Below are positions 47,349 through 59,147 of a stretch of 64,000 nt of DNA, piece after piece. The stretch lies in the NCBI GenBank assembly GCA_024345305.1, contig BRON01000001.1, positions 62,001 through 126,000 of the forward strand, read 5' to 3'. Position 1 is the first letter of the stretch. Every line of letters starts with the position of its first letter. The position numbers and the translations under genes are program-made. The notes below the pieces were generated by a model. The model was given only the letters and a program-made list of their open reading frames with translations, made no database searches and was not told the DNA's origin. This stretch comes from Mrakia gelida. Its lineage: Eukaryota; Basidiomycota; Tremellomycetes; Cystofilobasidiales; Mrakiaceae.

Positions 47349-47825
47349 CTTGCTCTCGTTGGTGGAGGATTGGAGATCGGAGGAGGAGGAGTAATTGTGA
47401 GTTTTGCGTCTCTCGTCGCGTCGCGCTCGTCCTCGCTTCTTCGTCTTTCCATTCTCTCCTTTGAGAGTTCCGACGCTGACCAATAAGCCCCTCGCCTTCG
47501 TTCATCGGATCCGCTAGATAGGCTATTGAAGATAGGAAAGTGGGAAGGAAGCGAGAGACGAGGACGAGGGTAGCTAGTCTTTGCGTCGATTTTGTCGCGT
47601 CCATAATCTCTTTCTCTGGCTCTTATCCGATCCCTTGAAGTGGTCTGAAAGTCGACAGAAACAGGAAAGCTTCCTCCCCCGAAGCTGCTCGAGCTTTTTC
47701 CATGTTCAAAGCGAGAGGAACGGAAGCTGATCGAGGCATTCTGACGCGTCGTCGGTCTAGCTTCCGACTCCTCTCCATCCGAAAGAATGAACTCTATGAT
47801 TACGTTTTAGGTGTATACAAGGTAA
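47349..47825. other. Convergent 3' region between kinase 2 and the MFS gene
   Basis: About 480 nt. A GTGAGT with a later GCTGACC and TAG (47,397-47,518) looks like a 3' UTR intron of the kinase. No gene seen. Confidence 0.4.
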
Positions 47826-50800
47826 CTAAACCTCCACCCTCTCACTCTCCTCCCCTATCACACCCCCTCCCAAAGCGGGAGCTCTCGTCTTCTCCTTCCT
47901 CCTCGTGTCTTCCCTGATCCTCGCTCTCTCCTCGTCCTCGGCTGCTGCTTCGGCGAGGAGCGCTGATGCGACCTTTGAGCGGGATCGTAGGCGTTTCCCG
48001 TAGAACATCAAGCCAACAGGGCACAGGCCCAGAACGAAGGTGACGCAGGCGAGGATAGTCGACGCGCTGAGAGGAGAGCAAGAACGACGTGGTCAGTCCC
48101 GTTCAATCTCGAAGGCAGCTAGACAGGTAGATGACTGGACGAACTAAGGGGGTCCAAGAGATGTGTACATCTGAGTGGAGAAGAGGGGGAAGACAGCACC
48201 TGCGAGAAAGAGAGTTTGCGTCAGGAAACGAAAGTCGGCGAGACGAGGACTCGAGGTGCGATGAGGCGAGAAGCGCGAGCTTGAACGGAGAGGACTGACC
48301 GAAAAGGTTCCGTAACAGGGACTGAGCGGCCTGAGCACTACTCGAGTACCTCTCGTAGGCGTCGGCGAAGAAGCTGAAGACTCCTGTGCAACGAAGACGA
48401 CGAAAAGAGAAGTCGTCAGTCGAGAGACAAGAGAGGAGGGAGAGGACGGACGACCCTGTGTAGATCAAGAAGCATGCAGAGTTGACGAAGACGAGAGCGA
48501 GAACGGGCCAGATCCAGTGGATCCCTGAAGATGAAGGCGGAGACGAAAGAGGTCAGGAAAGAGAAGAGCACGCGTTGTCGAACGAAGAGAATGAACGAGC
48601 GAACCTTCTTGGCCAGTCCTGTGAACCGACAGATATTCGAGAGTCAGCCCGTCTATTAGAGTAGCTTTCACTATTCAGACTTGAGTTACTTACCAAGCAT
48701 ACCTGGAAAGGGAGGAAGGAGCGCGGTCAGCGTCGAGGACGTGAGGCCTTCGTCATTCGAACGAACGGCTCGAATCACTCACCAGAAGATCCCGAGAGGG
48801 AAAGCGAAGGCTCCACCACAGGCCCATACGAGACGAGACTCGGGTTCAGCCTTTCCAGTGGGAGACTTGGCACATCGTCTCTTGTAGAGTCGTTCTTGGA
48901 AGAGGTTGAGACCTGAAGCAAACGAACGAACAGGAGCGTGAGGAAGGTCGAAGGACGAGGTCAGCGGAGAGAGCGCTCGAGAAAGACGAGAAGTGGCCGG
49001 TCTCAGCAGTTGAACGAACCAAATCCGATGAGACCTCCAATTCCGTTGGTGCTGCGAACGAAGAAAAAGAAGAGAGCGAGGTCAGCTCGAGCTCAGTCGA
49101 TCTCGCGAGTCCGAAGAGATGCGAGGGAACAGCAAACTGACAGCAGCACGGTTCCAGTAAGTCCCGTGTCGAAGCCGTAGGTCTTTCCAAAGACAATAGA
49201 GACCGAGTTGATGAAGAGCTGAGGGGGAAGAGGCGGAGAGAAGAGGAATCAGTCGAGCCAGCTTTCAAGAAGTTAAGGGAAAGAGATGATCGACTCACAA
49301 AGATGCATCCCCAAACCACGCCGATCCACAGACTGATGGCGAAGACGATGGGCTCCGTGCAGAGGTACACTGAAGGCCGCGTGGTAAGGAATTGGAGGCC
49401 TCAGAAAGACTCCATGGAACGAAAGAGGAAGGCGGACGCGACTCACGAAGTGGTCTCGCAACCGACACCCTCACGAGTGTCTTCAGGTCCACTCGTTCCG
49501 AGTCGCCAGGAGCAGCATGTAACTTCCCTGTAGCCTTGGTCAGCTGCGCAGCTCTCCGAGAGAGAAGGACGCTCCCTCGGGTCTCCTCCAAAAATCGCCA
49601 GTTGACGAAGAAGGAAAAAAACCCGCTGATGGCTTCGATCCAGAACATCCAGCGATAACCGAGGATCTGGCAGACCCAAGCGTAGATGGCGGGTCCGATG
49701 GCTTGTCCGAGGAAGATGAAGAGGCTGATACAGGGGAGGAAAGGAGGGTCGTCAGTTAGATCGGAAGAGGGAACAAATTTGAACTCACGAATAGATACTC
49801 ATTCCGAGACCTCGTTCTTCAGCGACGAACATGTCGGCGATGGTTCCGCCGACGAGAGAGTTTCCGACGGATGAAGCTGCTCCTTGCTGAGGAAGTAGAA
49901 GAGAGGTCGAAGTCGAAGTGAGTCGGACGACGCGACTCTCGAACGAAAGACGAGAGGGAGAGACGAACGAAAGCTCTCGAGGCTGTGATACCAGCCATGG
50001 TGGGGGAGGCAGCTTGAGGAATGAAAAGAGCTGCACTAAGAAAGGTGGTGACGAGCTAAGAAAGGAAGCGAGCCAACGGAGAAAGAAAGGTCAGCGAACG
50101 TCTCGACGACCTCGCTCTCTCGACGAGAAGATCATATCAAACTCACGTAGATCAGGTTCCTTCCATACACCTCCGAGAGAGGAGCCAGCACTAAAGGCGC
50201 GAAAGCAACGACGACCATGTACTGAGGGGAAGCGAAGACAGAAGTAGTCCGGAATCAGCGACGACGTCGACGCGAAGAAAGCGAAACCTGAAGCCAGACT
50301 CACGACGCTGTTGCCGACGGTCCAACCCTCCTTCCCAACTGCGATAATGGGTCCCGCGCTCTTGTAGCCCGATGGGTAAGCAGTAGCGTTCATGCTCGTC
50401 CTGAAGGAGAAATAGAAAGTGAAACGGTGGGGGGAAGGGAGAGTCAGTGTTCGCGAACATCTCCGTCCTTCCTCTCCTCCGCCCCGGGCGAACGGTACGA
50501 ACAGGATCGAGATCGAGACGACTATATATGTGAAGGCCCACTTCTTGGAGCTCTTCCAGTTGAAGGGGTTCTGGAGAAGAGAGAGAGAGAGAAGAGGGGT
50601 TTGGAGTCAGCGAAGGACAAGAACGAACGGAGAGGGAGGGAGGAAGAGTTCGAGCTCAACAAGTCGAACTTCGTACCCGATCCGCTCGCCCTTCTGCGAA
50701 AAAAATTGCCCCAGCAACCATCCAGATCAGAGAGGAAGTCGACTCACCTCAGGATCCCCTTCCGTCCAGTCGATATAAGTGATATCCTCGTTCGTTATCG

Positions 50801-51140
50801 CATGCCTCAACGGTTCACCCGCCGCCTCCCCTCTCCCCTCCCTCGTTCGATACATCTGCCCGGCGAGCTCCACCGTCGTGACCCTCCTCAAACCTCCAAG
50901 ATCTGTCGGTATCCGCTTGAGAGCATCCAGACCCAAGGCCGAACGAGGCTTCTCGCCCGGAAACGAAGACTGCTGGCCTTCCTCGTCCTCGGATATTCTC
51001 AAGTCGAGAGTCGAGGACGGGGAGGACGAGTACGGCGAGAAGTCCTTGTGCTTGTGATGTTTGGGTGGGTTGGGGGAGTCGTCAGGATTGGGATGGGCGA
51101 GGGTGATCTCTGAGGGTGTGGCGGAGAGGGGAGGTGACAT
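47826..51140 (-). CDS. MFS transporter, DHA1 (drug/polyamine) type
   Basis: Members export drugs or polyamines by proton antiport. A long disordered N-terminal tail starts MSPPLSATPSEITLAHPNPD. It is followed by NPFNWKSSKKWAFTYIVVSI, the usual entry to helix 1 in fungal DHA1 proteins. Later segments include GNSVVNMVVVAFAPLVLAP with LSEVYGRNLIYLV (motif A-like loop). Further along come AASSVGNSLVGGTIADMF, GIGGLIGFGLN, FVNSACFLIYTGVFSFFADA and LACVTFVLGLCPVGLMFYGK. The C-terminal tail is charged (EAAAEDEERARIREDTRRKE). The protein is complete within the window, with twelve helices expected. The start at 51,140 is the first Met in the disordered tail, and the frame stays open further upstream. 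Substrate cannot be assigned. Confidence 0.85.
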
Positions 51141-51672
51141 GGAAAGAGGGAGGATGGGAGGGAGAAGGCCGATGAAAGATTTGGACTGGGAGGGGGAAGA
51201 GGGGAGAGCAGTCGCGTCGTGCTTCTTGATGGGGTGTAGGCTCGCGAGGAGGTTATTGGTAGAGAAGGTGAGTTGAAGGGGAAGGTATGCTGGTACGTGG
51301 TGATAGTAGGGTTGTCGGTGTTTTGAGGGAAGAAGGCGAGCTTTGAAGGATCGAGAGGAACGACTGCCGGCGGCAACTTCCAGCTGCTTCCCTTTCCTGG
51401 GGATCCCTCCTTCGTTTGTCCTCGACCGTATTATTAGAGAGACCAAGCATCAAGACGCGCTGAAAGCTCGAGATCTCTGTCGTGTTGTGGTGGTAGAAGG
51501 CAGGGAAGGTGGGAACTCTGGGTCTCGTCGAGCTGGCGAGGGGGAGGAGGGGAAGGAGCAGAGAGATGTCGACGAGGAAGCGTTCCTTCTGGCGAGGGTG
51601 ACGAGGAGACGACGCCCTTGAAGACGTTGAGAAGAAGTTCGGCAGTCTATGAGTCCCATGGATGCAAAGCAG

Positions 51673-52044
51673 CTAGAGATCTTGGCTTCGTGTCCTCTGT
51701 AGAAGCGTCAGAAGCGAGCTCGATGGGTTTGACGGGGCATGCACGACTAGCTCTTGATCGTTTCTCGAAGTCGTCGCGTCCGGAAAATGAGCATGAACAC
51801 TGATTCGTTTGGAGTAGACTGCAGTTGAGATACCAGAGAGGGTATCAGGAGCGCCAGAGGAGGTGCACGGGTCGGATTGCGGGCTTGAAGAGACCAAGAA
51901 GGAAGGGAGCGAGCGAGGGAAGGAACGAGCGAGCTCACCTTCGTTTGTCGGCCGATTCCACACGAATCGTGAGCAGAGATAAACTGGAAAGACTGGCAGT
52001 CGATTCGATAGTATACGAGGATACTTGTTGAGTATGTCCAGCAT
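51673..52044 (-). CDS. Small hypothetical protein
   Basis: Two exons (51,939-52,044 and 51,673-51,818) join through a GTGAGC donor and CTGCAG acceptor, with a CTGATAC branch. They give 83 residues starting MLDILNKYPRILSNRLPVFP and ending TLLQRTRSQDL. No family, signal peptide or membrane segment is seen. Splice signals and frame continuity support it, but the frame is open upstream of this Met, so a longer first exon is possible. It could also be chance. Confidence 0.3.
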   Translation of the reverse strand: MLDILNKYPRILSNRLPVFPVYLCSRFVWNRPTNEGELARSFPRSLPSFLVSSSPQSDPCTSSGAPDTLSGISTAVYSKRISVHAHFPDATTSRNDQELVVHAPSNPSSSLLTLLQRTRSQDL

Positions 52045-52783
52045 TTCGAGACAGAAATCGGAGGTAGGAGGTGCTCGTGGCTTGACGGAAGAGAACAAGA
52101 CGATTCGTCGAGCTCATCTCTTTCACCCTTCGACCTTCACGACGCCTGCCTTCACTGTTTGCGCTCAAGCCGACACCTCGACATTATCCGGGCTTTCAGA
52201 CGACTCTCCGTGTGGGCAGCACCTGGTTCTAGAACTATGCTTGTCGGAGACTAAGCAGGACGGATGGCGGCGAAGGAAGGTCGAGCTCACCATCCCGATC
52301 CCCCATCCATCCTTCCTTCTCTCCTTCACCCTCTCGCCCGCTTCCTCCAACCCGTGTCGATCCTCAGCTCACCACTATGGCCAGAATCGTGTCATTCACT
52401 CTCCGACTTCATCTCGGCCGTCCGACTCACAATCTGAGCTGCCAGAAACTCTCGTCGCTTCCCAGGTCGACTGGGATCGATTTGTTGTTCACGTCGCCTT
52501 GTCACTTTCCTGACGAGAGGACTCTCGCCTCGCTCCGTAGCGCTCTACTTGGCTCTGTTCTATGTGCTGACTCACCCACAGAGCAGTCAACACATAGCGT
52601 CAAACTCGGCTCTACGGTCCTGAACGACCAATACAAATCAACCTTCCAAAACGGCTCATCAGGCAGCGTTCGTCGTTCGTCTTTTCTCTTCCAACACCCA
52701 TCACCTCCAGAGATATCAACCAAACCACAACCAAACCAACTATCCCAACCCAACCCATCCTTCATCCTTCGCACTCTACCATC
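52045..52783. promoter_or_regulatory. Upstream region of the Rtc3-like gene
   Basis: About 740 nt between divergent genes. A long plus-strand open frame covers part of it but has no recognisable protein. Confidence 0.35.
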
Positions 52784-53685
52784 ATGCCCGCCTCTGTCAC
52801 CAAAGTGTGAGCTCGAAACCTTCCTTCGTTTGACCTCGCCCTCTTCCCATCTCCCATCTCCTCGCCAGCGAGCTGACCGCCTTCCCTCCCTTTTCTCATC
52901 TCGCTTTCCTTCAGCATCTACCAGCACGACCATCGTTCCACGGATACCTACGAGATCTTCGTCAACCCCGAAGCTGTCCGTCCCACATCTCCTCCGTCGT
53001 CGCCCGTCTTGCGACGACGAGAACCGACGTCTGCCTTCGCTGACTCTTCTCTCGCTCCCTCCTCCCGTTTGTGTGTTCTCCTATAGTACAAGAAATACCA
53101 GGACGATAAATCTACACCTCTCGTCGACGTTGTTTCCTGTACGTGTCCCCATCTCTCTCTCATCCCCAACGGCTCGCCATCTCATCGCTCGCGCTTCTTC
53201 CGTCGTCTTCCCCTCCCTTCCCCTTTTGAGCTCGAAGCTGACCTCCCCATCAACTTCTCGACCTTTTCCTTTGCTCAGCTTTCGACGTCTTCTTCTCCCC
53301 TGAAGGAGCCAACGGTCGACTCGGAAAGGCTTCGAATCAACAGCTCGAAACGGTCGTTCGTTCAACTTCACTTCCATCTCCTCGCGCAATCTTCGCCTGA
53401 CTTCACTCCTTCTCGCACTTTCCTCGATCACAGTTCGGAACCAGCAAAGACGTTGAGGTAGTCACCAAGATTCTCGAGCTCGGAAAGGTCCAGGAGGGCA
53501 AGGCGATCACCACCGGGGGAGGAAATCCTTCGCTGAACGAGAGCAGGTTCGTTGATCTTCCTCTCCTCCTTCCAGCTCGTACTCCTCTCACGGACGAAGC
53601 GAGGACCTCTCACTAATATCTTTTCTTCGCTCTCTTTCTTTGGGGTTTCAGAGGTGAACGAGGCGGAAACGCTGGAGGTCGATAA
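52784..53685 (+). CDS. Rtc3/SBDS N-terminal-domain protein
   Basis: This is a stand-alone SBDS N-terminal domain like yeast Rtc3 (YHR087W), a small protein linked to RNA metabolism and stress. Six exons give MPASVTKVIYQHDHRSTDTY, then EIFVNPEAYKKYQDDKSTPL, VDVVSSFDVFFSPEGANGRL, GKASNQQLETVFGTSKDVEV and TKILELGKVQEGKAI. The VF-DVF and G-x-x-x-x-AS-x-x-L-x-x-x-FGT segments are the family hallmarks. The tail GGGNPSLNESRGERGGNAGG is Gly-rich. Length is about 120 residues, close to the yeast protein. Exon 1 encodes only MPASVTKV. Confidence 0.9.
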
Positions 53686-54289
53686 CGCTGTCGAAGGCCT
53701 GCAGTTCCTCGCCGAGCGTGGAGAAAAACAACGTTGAAGATCACCATCTTCGATAACGAAATGTATGAACTTATGTACACGGCTTCTGTGGAAAGCGGGT
53801 GCCGGTCGACGAGGAATCGCTTACAGCTTTGAGCAGACTCGTTTCGACGCGTCGGGACTTTGAAAACGGCGGTGGGAGGCGAGCGGTGGGGACGGTGGAA
53901 ACGTGGAAGAGGGAGAGGGAAAGGTGGAGATGCTTGAGGAGGAGCAGGAGGTGGTGATGGGCCTGGCGTTGGGAGGAGAGGAGGAGAGGAAGGCGGTGGA
54001 GGGACTCGAGAGGGACGCGACGCAGCGAGGGAGGGTCGAGGCGGCAAAGAGGGTTTGCGTTGCTCGCTGTTTTTGCTTTGTTTTACGAAACATTTAAGGC
54101 TTCTTCCACTATCACCTCGGAGCCGAAAAGAAGGAAGCGACTTTTCAGTCGACGAGAAGATTTTCCACCGTGCTATGACGCGTCAAGACGAAGAAAACGA
54201 CGAGCCGGCCCACGACCACCCGAGCTCCGACCTGTCTTCTTCCTTCTTGTCTCAAGCAGTGTTCCTCCTCCTCCCCATCAACCACGACC
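53686..54289. other. Gene-free stretch before the small repeat-domain gene
   Basis: About 600 nt with the 3' flank of the Rtc3-like gene and the promoter of the next gene. No gene seen. Confidence 0.4.
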
Positions 54290-55178
54290 ATGGCAAAACT
54301 GACCTTCGAAGAGAGCCTACGCAACAACAGCCGTGTTCCAGATCTGATACCTGGAGCCGTGTTCGTGGACACGCAGGTGAGCTGGACGAGCGAGGAAAGG
54401 TTGGGGGGAAGAGGCGGAGGAAGGAAAGGTCGAGCTCACCTCTTGTGTTCGTCTTCGTTCCGTCTCTCGTGTGATGACGATGGGTCACCTAGAGTGACAC
54501 GCTGTATGAGCTTGGACGAGGTGAGTAGAACCATCTCTTTGATCGTCAAAGAAAGAAGAGAAACTTCGAACTGACCTCTTGACGACATACACGTCTCGCG
54601 CTTGCTTTCTTGCACCAGATCGAGCGAAACAGGATCGAGCGTTCGCCAAATCCATCATCCAGGGATACGCTGAGAGCAAGCTGAGGAAGGGAAAGAGTCC
54701 TAAGGAGGTGAGCTCATCCAGATTTCTTGATGGTGATGAAGAAAAGGCGAGAGAAGGCGCGCGGTGAGCGCGGCTGACTGTTTGCTTTCAATCCAGATTG
54801 ATGAGAAGCTCGATGCTCTCGATAAAGCTATCTACGACAACAAGGTCAGTATGTTTCCCAGCTTCGACGAGAAGGAGGAGAAGGAAGTTGCTGACCTTGT
54901 TCGCGCTCGACGCGTCGTCTTGCAGCTTGGACTTTACACCATCGAGTTTGTATCCCTCTTCCTCCCTTTTCTCGAGGTCAGCATTTCTTGCTAATTCGCC
55001 CTTTCCCCTGTTCAGAATTCAAGAAGTCAAAGCCTCGATTCGAACTCACAACGCGACTCAAAGCTCCGTCCTCGCCGACGTGCCAACAACTGAGGTGGAG
55101 GATCAAGATCGACCCGCGATGAGCTTCGGACACCACCACCACAAGAAGGACGATAAGAATCACATTGGATGGAGATAG
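54290..55178 (+). CDS. Small protein with one GY-K-KLxxLE unit
   Basis: The spliced protein is about 143 residues: MAKLTFEESLRNNSRVPDLI, PGAVFVDTQSDTLYELGRDR, AKQDRAFAKSIIQGYAESKL, RKGKSPKEIDEKLDALDKAI, then LGLYTIEIQEVKAS and a His/Lys-rich tail (MSFGHHHHKKDDKNHIGWR). Introns are short and canonical. The IIQGYAESK...DEKLDALDKA part is the same unit found three times in the protein at 38,615-40,913. The charged middle is likely helical. The His4 run near the C-terminus could bind metal but is too short to claim it. No known family is recognised. The stop codon lies 54 nt from that of the convergent CHORD gene. Confidence 0.72.
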
Positions 55179-55232
55179 AACTAGATCTACCTAGCAAACG
55201 TGCTGTACTCCTCCCCTGCCCGACGAGCCTCC

Positions 55233-57039
55233 TCAGTGCGTTCCAGGAGCGAAAACGGTTCCGTAACCAGCAGGGAGAGATTCCTTTCCACCCTCCGGGA
55301 TCTCGAGAAGAGCCCAGGAGAGTCCGTTGGTCTTTTGAAGGGTGATCGCCACCTGAAGAAGGGGAAAGCGAGGAGCGAGGGAGCGTGGAGGGTTCGGTCA
55401 GGCTGAGGGTTCGCAGGGACGAGGAGAGATGAGAGGAGGAGGCGAACGAAACGGACCTTAGTGCCAAGGATGGAGAACGAGCTCTTGGAAGGGTCGACGG
55501 GACCAAAGAGGGCGAGAGTCCGAAGGGTTCGCTTGTTCTGAGGGAGGTGGAGGTCGAGGTGGATCTGAGAGCACCAGGAGAGAAGCGAAGTCGAAGCGGG
55601 CCATCGAGGTCAGCGTGCTGTAGTCCTTCGACTGGGTGAAGACGCGAGAAAGAGGCGGAAGAAGGGAAGGGGAACGAGCAACGAGGGAAGCGAGACGAAC
55701 CTCGTTCTCCTCGATTACGACCTTCGAAGTCTCCTTGTCGCATCCTTTCGCGAAAATGGAGACGTGGACTTGAGTGGGAGTTTGATAGAAGTCGGTTCGA
55801 GAGGAGACGAGCTCTCGCTCGATGGTCTGGAGCGGCGAGGAACGAAGAGAGAGAGGGAAACGAGGGACGCGTCAGTCGCCCGTCGACGAGAGAACGCGAA
55901 GAGACGCAGAGACGAGTCAGGACTCACCGAGTCAGGATCCGTTCCGACCTTCTTGGCTCCGATGAAGAGATGCTTCGAAGTCTTGCACCCCTCGATCCGA
56001 AGGAACTCGTCGAACTCGAGGACGCGACCTGAAACGCAAAAAGAGACGAAGCAAATGAGCGAGCTGAGGCGAGGACGTGAAGCCGAGACCGGATAGAGCC
56101 GAGCTCACGTTTGCAACAGGTGTATCCCTGAGTGAGAAGAGCGAAACGAGATGTCAGAAGCGAGCTCGAGAGAGGAGATAAAAGAACGGAACGACGAGGC
56201 GGGGACGACTGACCTTGCTTCCCTCTCGGAAGATGGGCTGAGAAGAAACGTGTCACAGCCCAAGTCAGCTTCTTCTACTCCGTCAATTGTCCTACGAAGA
56301 CTCGATGCGAAAGTCAAACTCACAGCTCCAGGGTGGTAAACGCACTCGTCCTGCTCCGATCCAAACTCGACTCCGCACCCTCTCCTCTTGCACTTGGATC
56401 CCTCGGGGATGGCCACTCCAGGCTCATCCTGCTCTTCGATGATCTCCTTGGGTACCACAGGAGCAGTGGCGACGGCGATGGCTGTAGGAGCAGAGGGAGC
56501 TGCTGATTTGGGAGGAGGAGCTGACCCGTAGGTCTCTGTTCCGGAGGAAGAGATGGTGGTGGGCACTTCGGTTGACGAGGTCGCTGGGGTTGGTCTAGCA
56601 GAGGAGGTGGAGGAGGGTGGAGGAGGAGCAGATGCTTTGGGGATGTGAGAAGATTTGGTGCAGCCCTGAGGAAAGTGAAGAGGGTACGAGGAGAGAAAGA
56701 AGAGGGACAGGTGAGCTGACATGACGACTCAACGAGAGAGAGCGAGACGAAGACGAAGAACGACCCGGACCCACTGGCAGTTTTACAAACTGATCAAACT
56801 CCATCACAGGTTTATTGATATCCTTGCAGCACGACCACGACTTGAGACCTTCGTGGAAGAACTGAGAGAAACGAACGAGGGGAAGGGAGGAGAGGTTCGG
56901 TCAGCTCGAAGCGCAAGGAAGGAAACGACTCGCTCTCTCGACTCACGGGTGCTCCTGGGTGATACGAGCAAGATCCTTCAGGGTTGTTGTCTACAGAGTA
57001 AGGAAGGCCGCATCCTTGTCGTCCACAGGTGATGGTAGT
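55233..57039 (-). CDS. CHORD-CS domain co-chaperone
   Basis: CHORD-CS proteins (CHP1/melusin type, related to plant RAR1) bind Hsp90 and assist in complex assembly. The protein starts MTTITCGRQGCGLPYSVDNN. CHORD 1 has [20 protein letters not shown] and VMEFDQFVKLPGC. CHORD 2 has CKRRGCGVEFGSEQDECVYH, IFREGSKGYTCCKRRVLEFD and FLRIEGCKTSKH. Each CHORD keeps its Cys/His zinc ligands. The C-terminal CS domain (TDFYQTPTQVHVSIFAKGCD, then VVIEENEIHLDLHLPQ and KVAITLQKTNGLSWALLEI) completes it. A Ser/Pro/Ala linker separates the CHORDs. The last residues are YGTVFAPGTH. Domain order matches the fungal and animal proteins, and length is normal. Confidence 0.94.
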
Positions 57040-57186
57040 CATTTCTTCTAGGGAGAGAGGAGAAGATGATGAGTGTTTGGAGCTCACCTCGAAAAAAGGT
57101 CCTTCCCTTCCCTCCCTTGCCGTCTCGGCCTCCCCAACGACCAGCTACAAGACTAGGCAAAATCTTCATCGCATTGAACTCTCGCC
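57040..57186. promoter_or_regulatory. Short divergent promoter between CHORD and EngB-type genes
   Basis: Only 147 nt separate the two start codons, so the genes probably share one promoter region. No TATA box is seen. Confidence 0.5.
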
Positions 57187-59047
57187 ATGGCCAGCTATAG
57201 CACTCTCTCCCGGTCGGCAGTCGCAGGACCCTCCTCCCATCCAGCCTGCCTCCGGCTTCCCTTCGCCTCGACCTCAACCTCCTTCCACCTGCCTCCTCCT
57301 CCTTCTTTCCTTTCCTCTTCCTCCTCCTCCTCTCGCCGTGCCTTCTCCTCCTCTTTACCCTCGCCATCAGCCAAGAAACGTCACAAGGTTCCCTTCGTTC
57401 CCGCCCCTACCACTCACTCCACGATCACGTTCAAGAGCAAACCCAACTCGTACTACCCTCAGAATCAGTTCCAATCCGAGGCCAACAAGACCACAGAAGG
57501 AGACGAACGTCAGACTCACAGGAGAGCCTTCGCGGGAGCAACCTTCGTAGGATCAGCTGCTACTCCAGAATCTATACCTCCAAAGGGGAAGCTCCAGGGT
57601 CAGTTCATCGATCCGAAGAAGGATGAGACGTTGAGCTTGAACGAAGCTCACCTCGTCCGTTCCTCCCTTCTTCTTCTCTTTCGCAGAGATCCTCTTTGCT
57701 GGTAGAGCCAACACTGGGAAATCAACTCTACTCAACGCTATCTTATCTTCGACCTCGCTAGTCAAGACTTCCTCGCAACCCGTGAGTCTTAAGCTCGTTT
57801 CTTCGCCCCTTCTTCGTCGTCGTCGTCGAAAACGCGAGCTCACCCGTCCGCCCTTTCTTTCGTTTCTCAGGGTCACACCAAGATGCTCAACTTCTTCCAG
57901 GTCCCTGATCAGATGGTTCTCGTCGACGCACCAGGTTACGGAGAACGAGGTCGTCCAGAGTGGGGAGATGTCTTCCAGTGTGAGTGGACCGAGGTCTCGC
58001 GTCTCGTCCTCCTCGCTCGTCCTTCGCACCTGCTGAACTACCTATCACCCTTATCATCCCTCCCCAGTCTACCTAACCCACCGTCCGCCCTCCCCACCCT
58101 CTCTCCTCGTCCTCCTCTTCACCCTCTCCCACAAACCCTCCGCCTCCGACCTCCTCTTCCTCTCCTCCCTCCCACCATCTATCCCTCTCCTTCCCATCTT
58201 CACCAAAACAGACCTCTGTCCAGTCCACGAGATCGCAGCAAAGCAGAAGAATCTCAACAACGTGATTCAGGCGTCGAGGGAGAGTGCGTTCCTCGAGGCC
58301 AAGGAGAGGGAGAGGAGGAAGAGGGTCGCGAGGCTGGGAGAGGAGTTTGATAGTGGGAAGGACGCGAGTGCTGGGATGGGACCGGGAGGAGTGGAGAAGG
58401 AGGTGGTGAGAGGGAAGACTTGGGAGGGGATGTGTGTGAGTGCGAAGAAGGGGTGGGTGTTCAGAGACAAGGTGCGCTTTCGACCTTCTTTCCATCATCG
58501 GTCTCGACGCGTCTCGAACGCCTGCTCACTACTCTTTCCTTTCGTGCTGTCCGCTCGACAGACCGTCGACGCCGTCCGCTCCGCCATCCTCGACCAACTC
58601 CGATCTACCCTCGCTACCGACCAAGCCCATCGAGAAGCTCACGACGAAGCCCTTCGTCTCAGGAAGAAGGAGATCAAAAACCTCGCCTTTGGAGATCGAA
58701 CGGAATCTTCTCGTCTTTCCTTCGACCTCAAGAACGAACACCAACAGGCCATCGACGACTTCTTCGCCAGCGTCCCAGGGGCAGCGAAGCAACGGGAGGA
58801 ACGGAACCCGAAGGTCGCTCAGATGCAGCTGCAGGATCAGAAGGACGAGGAGTGGGAGGATGAGCAGAGGAGGAACGCTAGGTACGAGCCTGAGGGGGAG
58901 GAGGAGGAGATTAGGCCGAGTGTGACAAGAGGGAGGAAGAAGCCGACGGAGGTGTGGGGGACGAAGGACCCGTTCATTGGGAGTGCGTTTGGAAGGACGA
59001 CGCGAGGGAAAGGGAACGGGGCAGTGAGGAATTGGGCGAGGAAGTAA
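57187..59047 (+). CDS. EngB/YihA-type GTPase, probably mitochondrial
   Basis: EngB GTPases assist large-subunit ribosome assembly in bacteria and organelles. The start MASYSTLSRSAVAGPSSHPA leads a Ser/Arg-rich, acid-poor N-terminus that looks like a mitochondrial targeting sequence ([20 protein letters not shown]). The G motifs are all present: G1 FAGRANTGKSTLL, G2 GHTKMLNFF, G3 LVDAPGYGERG, G4 IFTKTDL and G5 CVSAKKG. After the GTPase core a charged extension (DDFFASVPGAAKQREERNPK) ends TTRGKGNGAVRNWARK, longer than the bacterial protein. An extra insert between G4 and G5 (AFLEAKERERRKRVARLGEE) is also unusual. The intron before G1 uses the donor GTCAGT, which gives KLQEILFAGR in frame. Convergent with the ABC gene, 100 nt apart. 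Confidence 0.9.
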
Positions 59048-59147
59048 ATCGTAGCCTGATCGTCGTTGTCTCTACTCCGCTCATGTTTTTGCTTAGACTA
59101 GCTTCTTTCTGTCTGCAAGCACGAGTATCGTTCTGGACGAACTGCAT

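Noticed and set aside
52377..53303. 308-residue plus-strand open frame overlapping the Rtc3-like gene
   Set aside because: It reads through three clear introns of the Rtc3-like gene in another frame and has Ser/Pro/Leu shadow composition.
55084..55178. His4 run in the small protein taken as an affinity tag or vector contamination
   Set aside because: It is only four His within a spliced native gene whose frame and introns match the surrounding genome.
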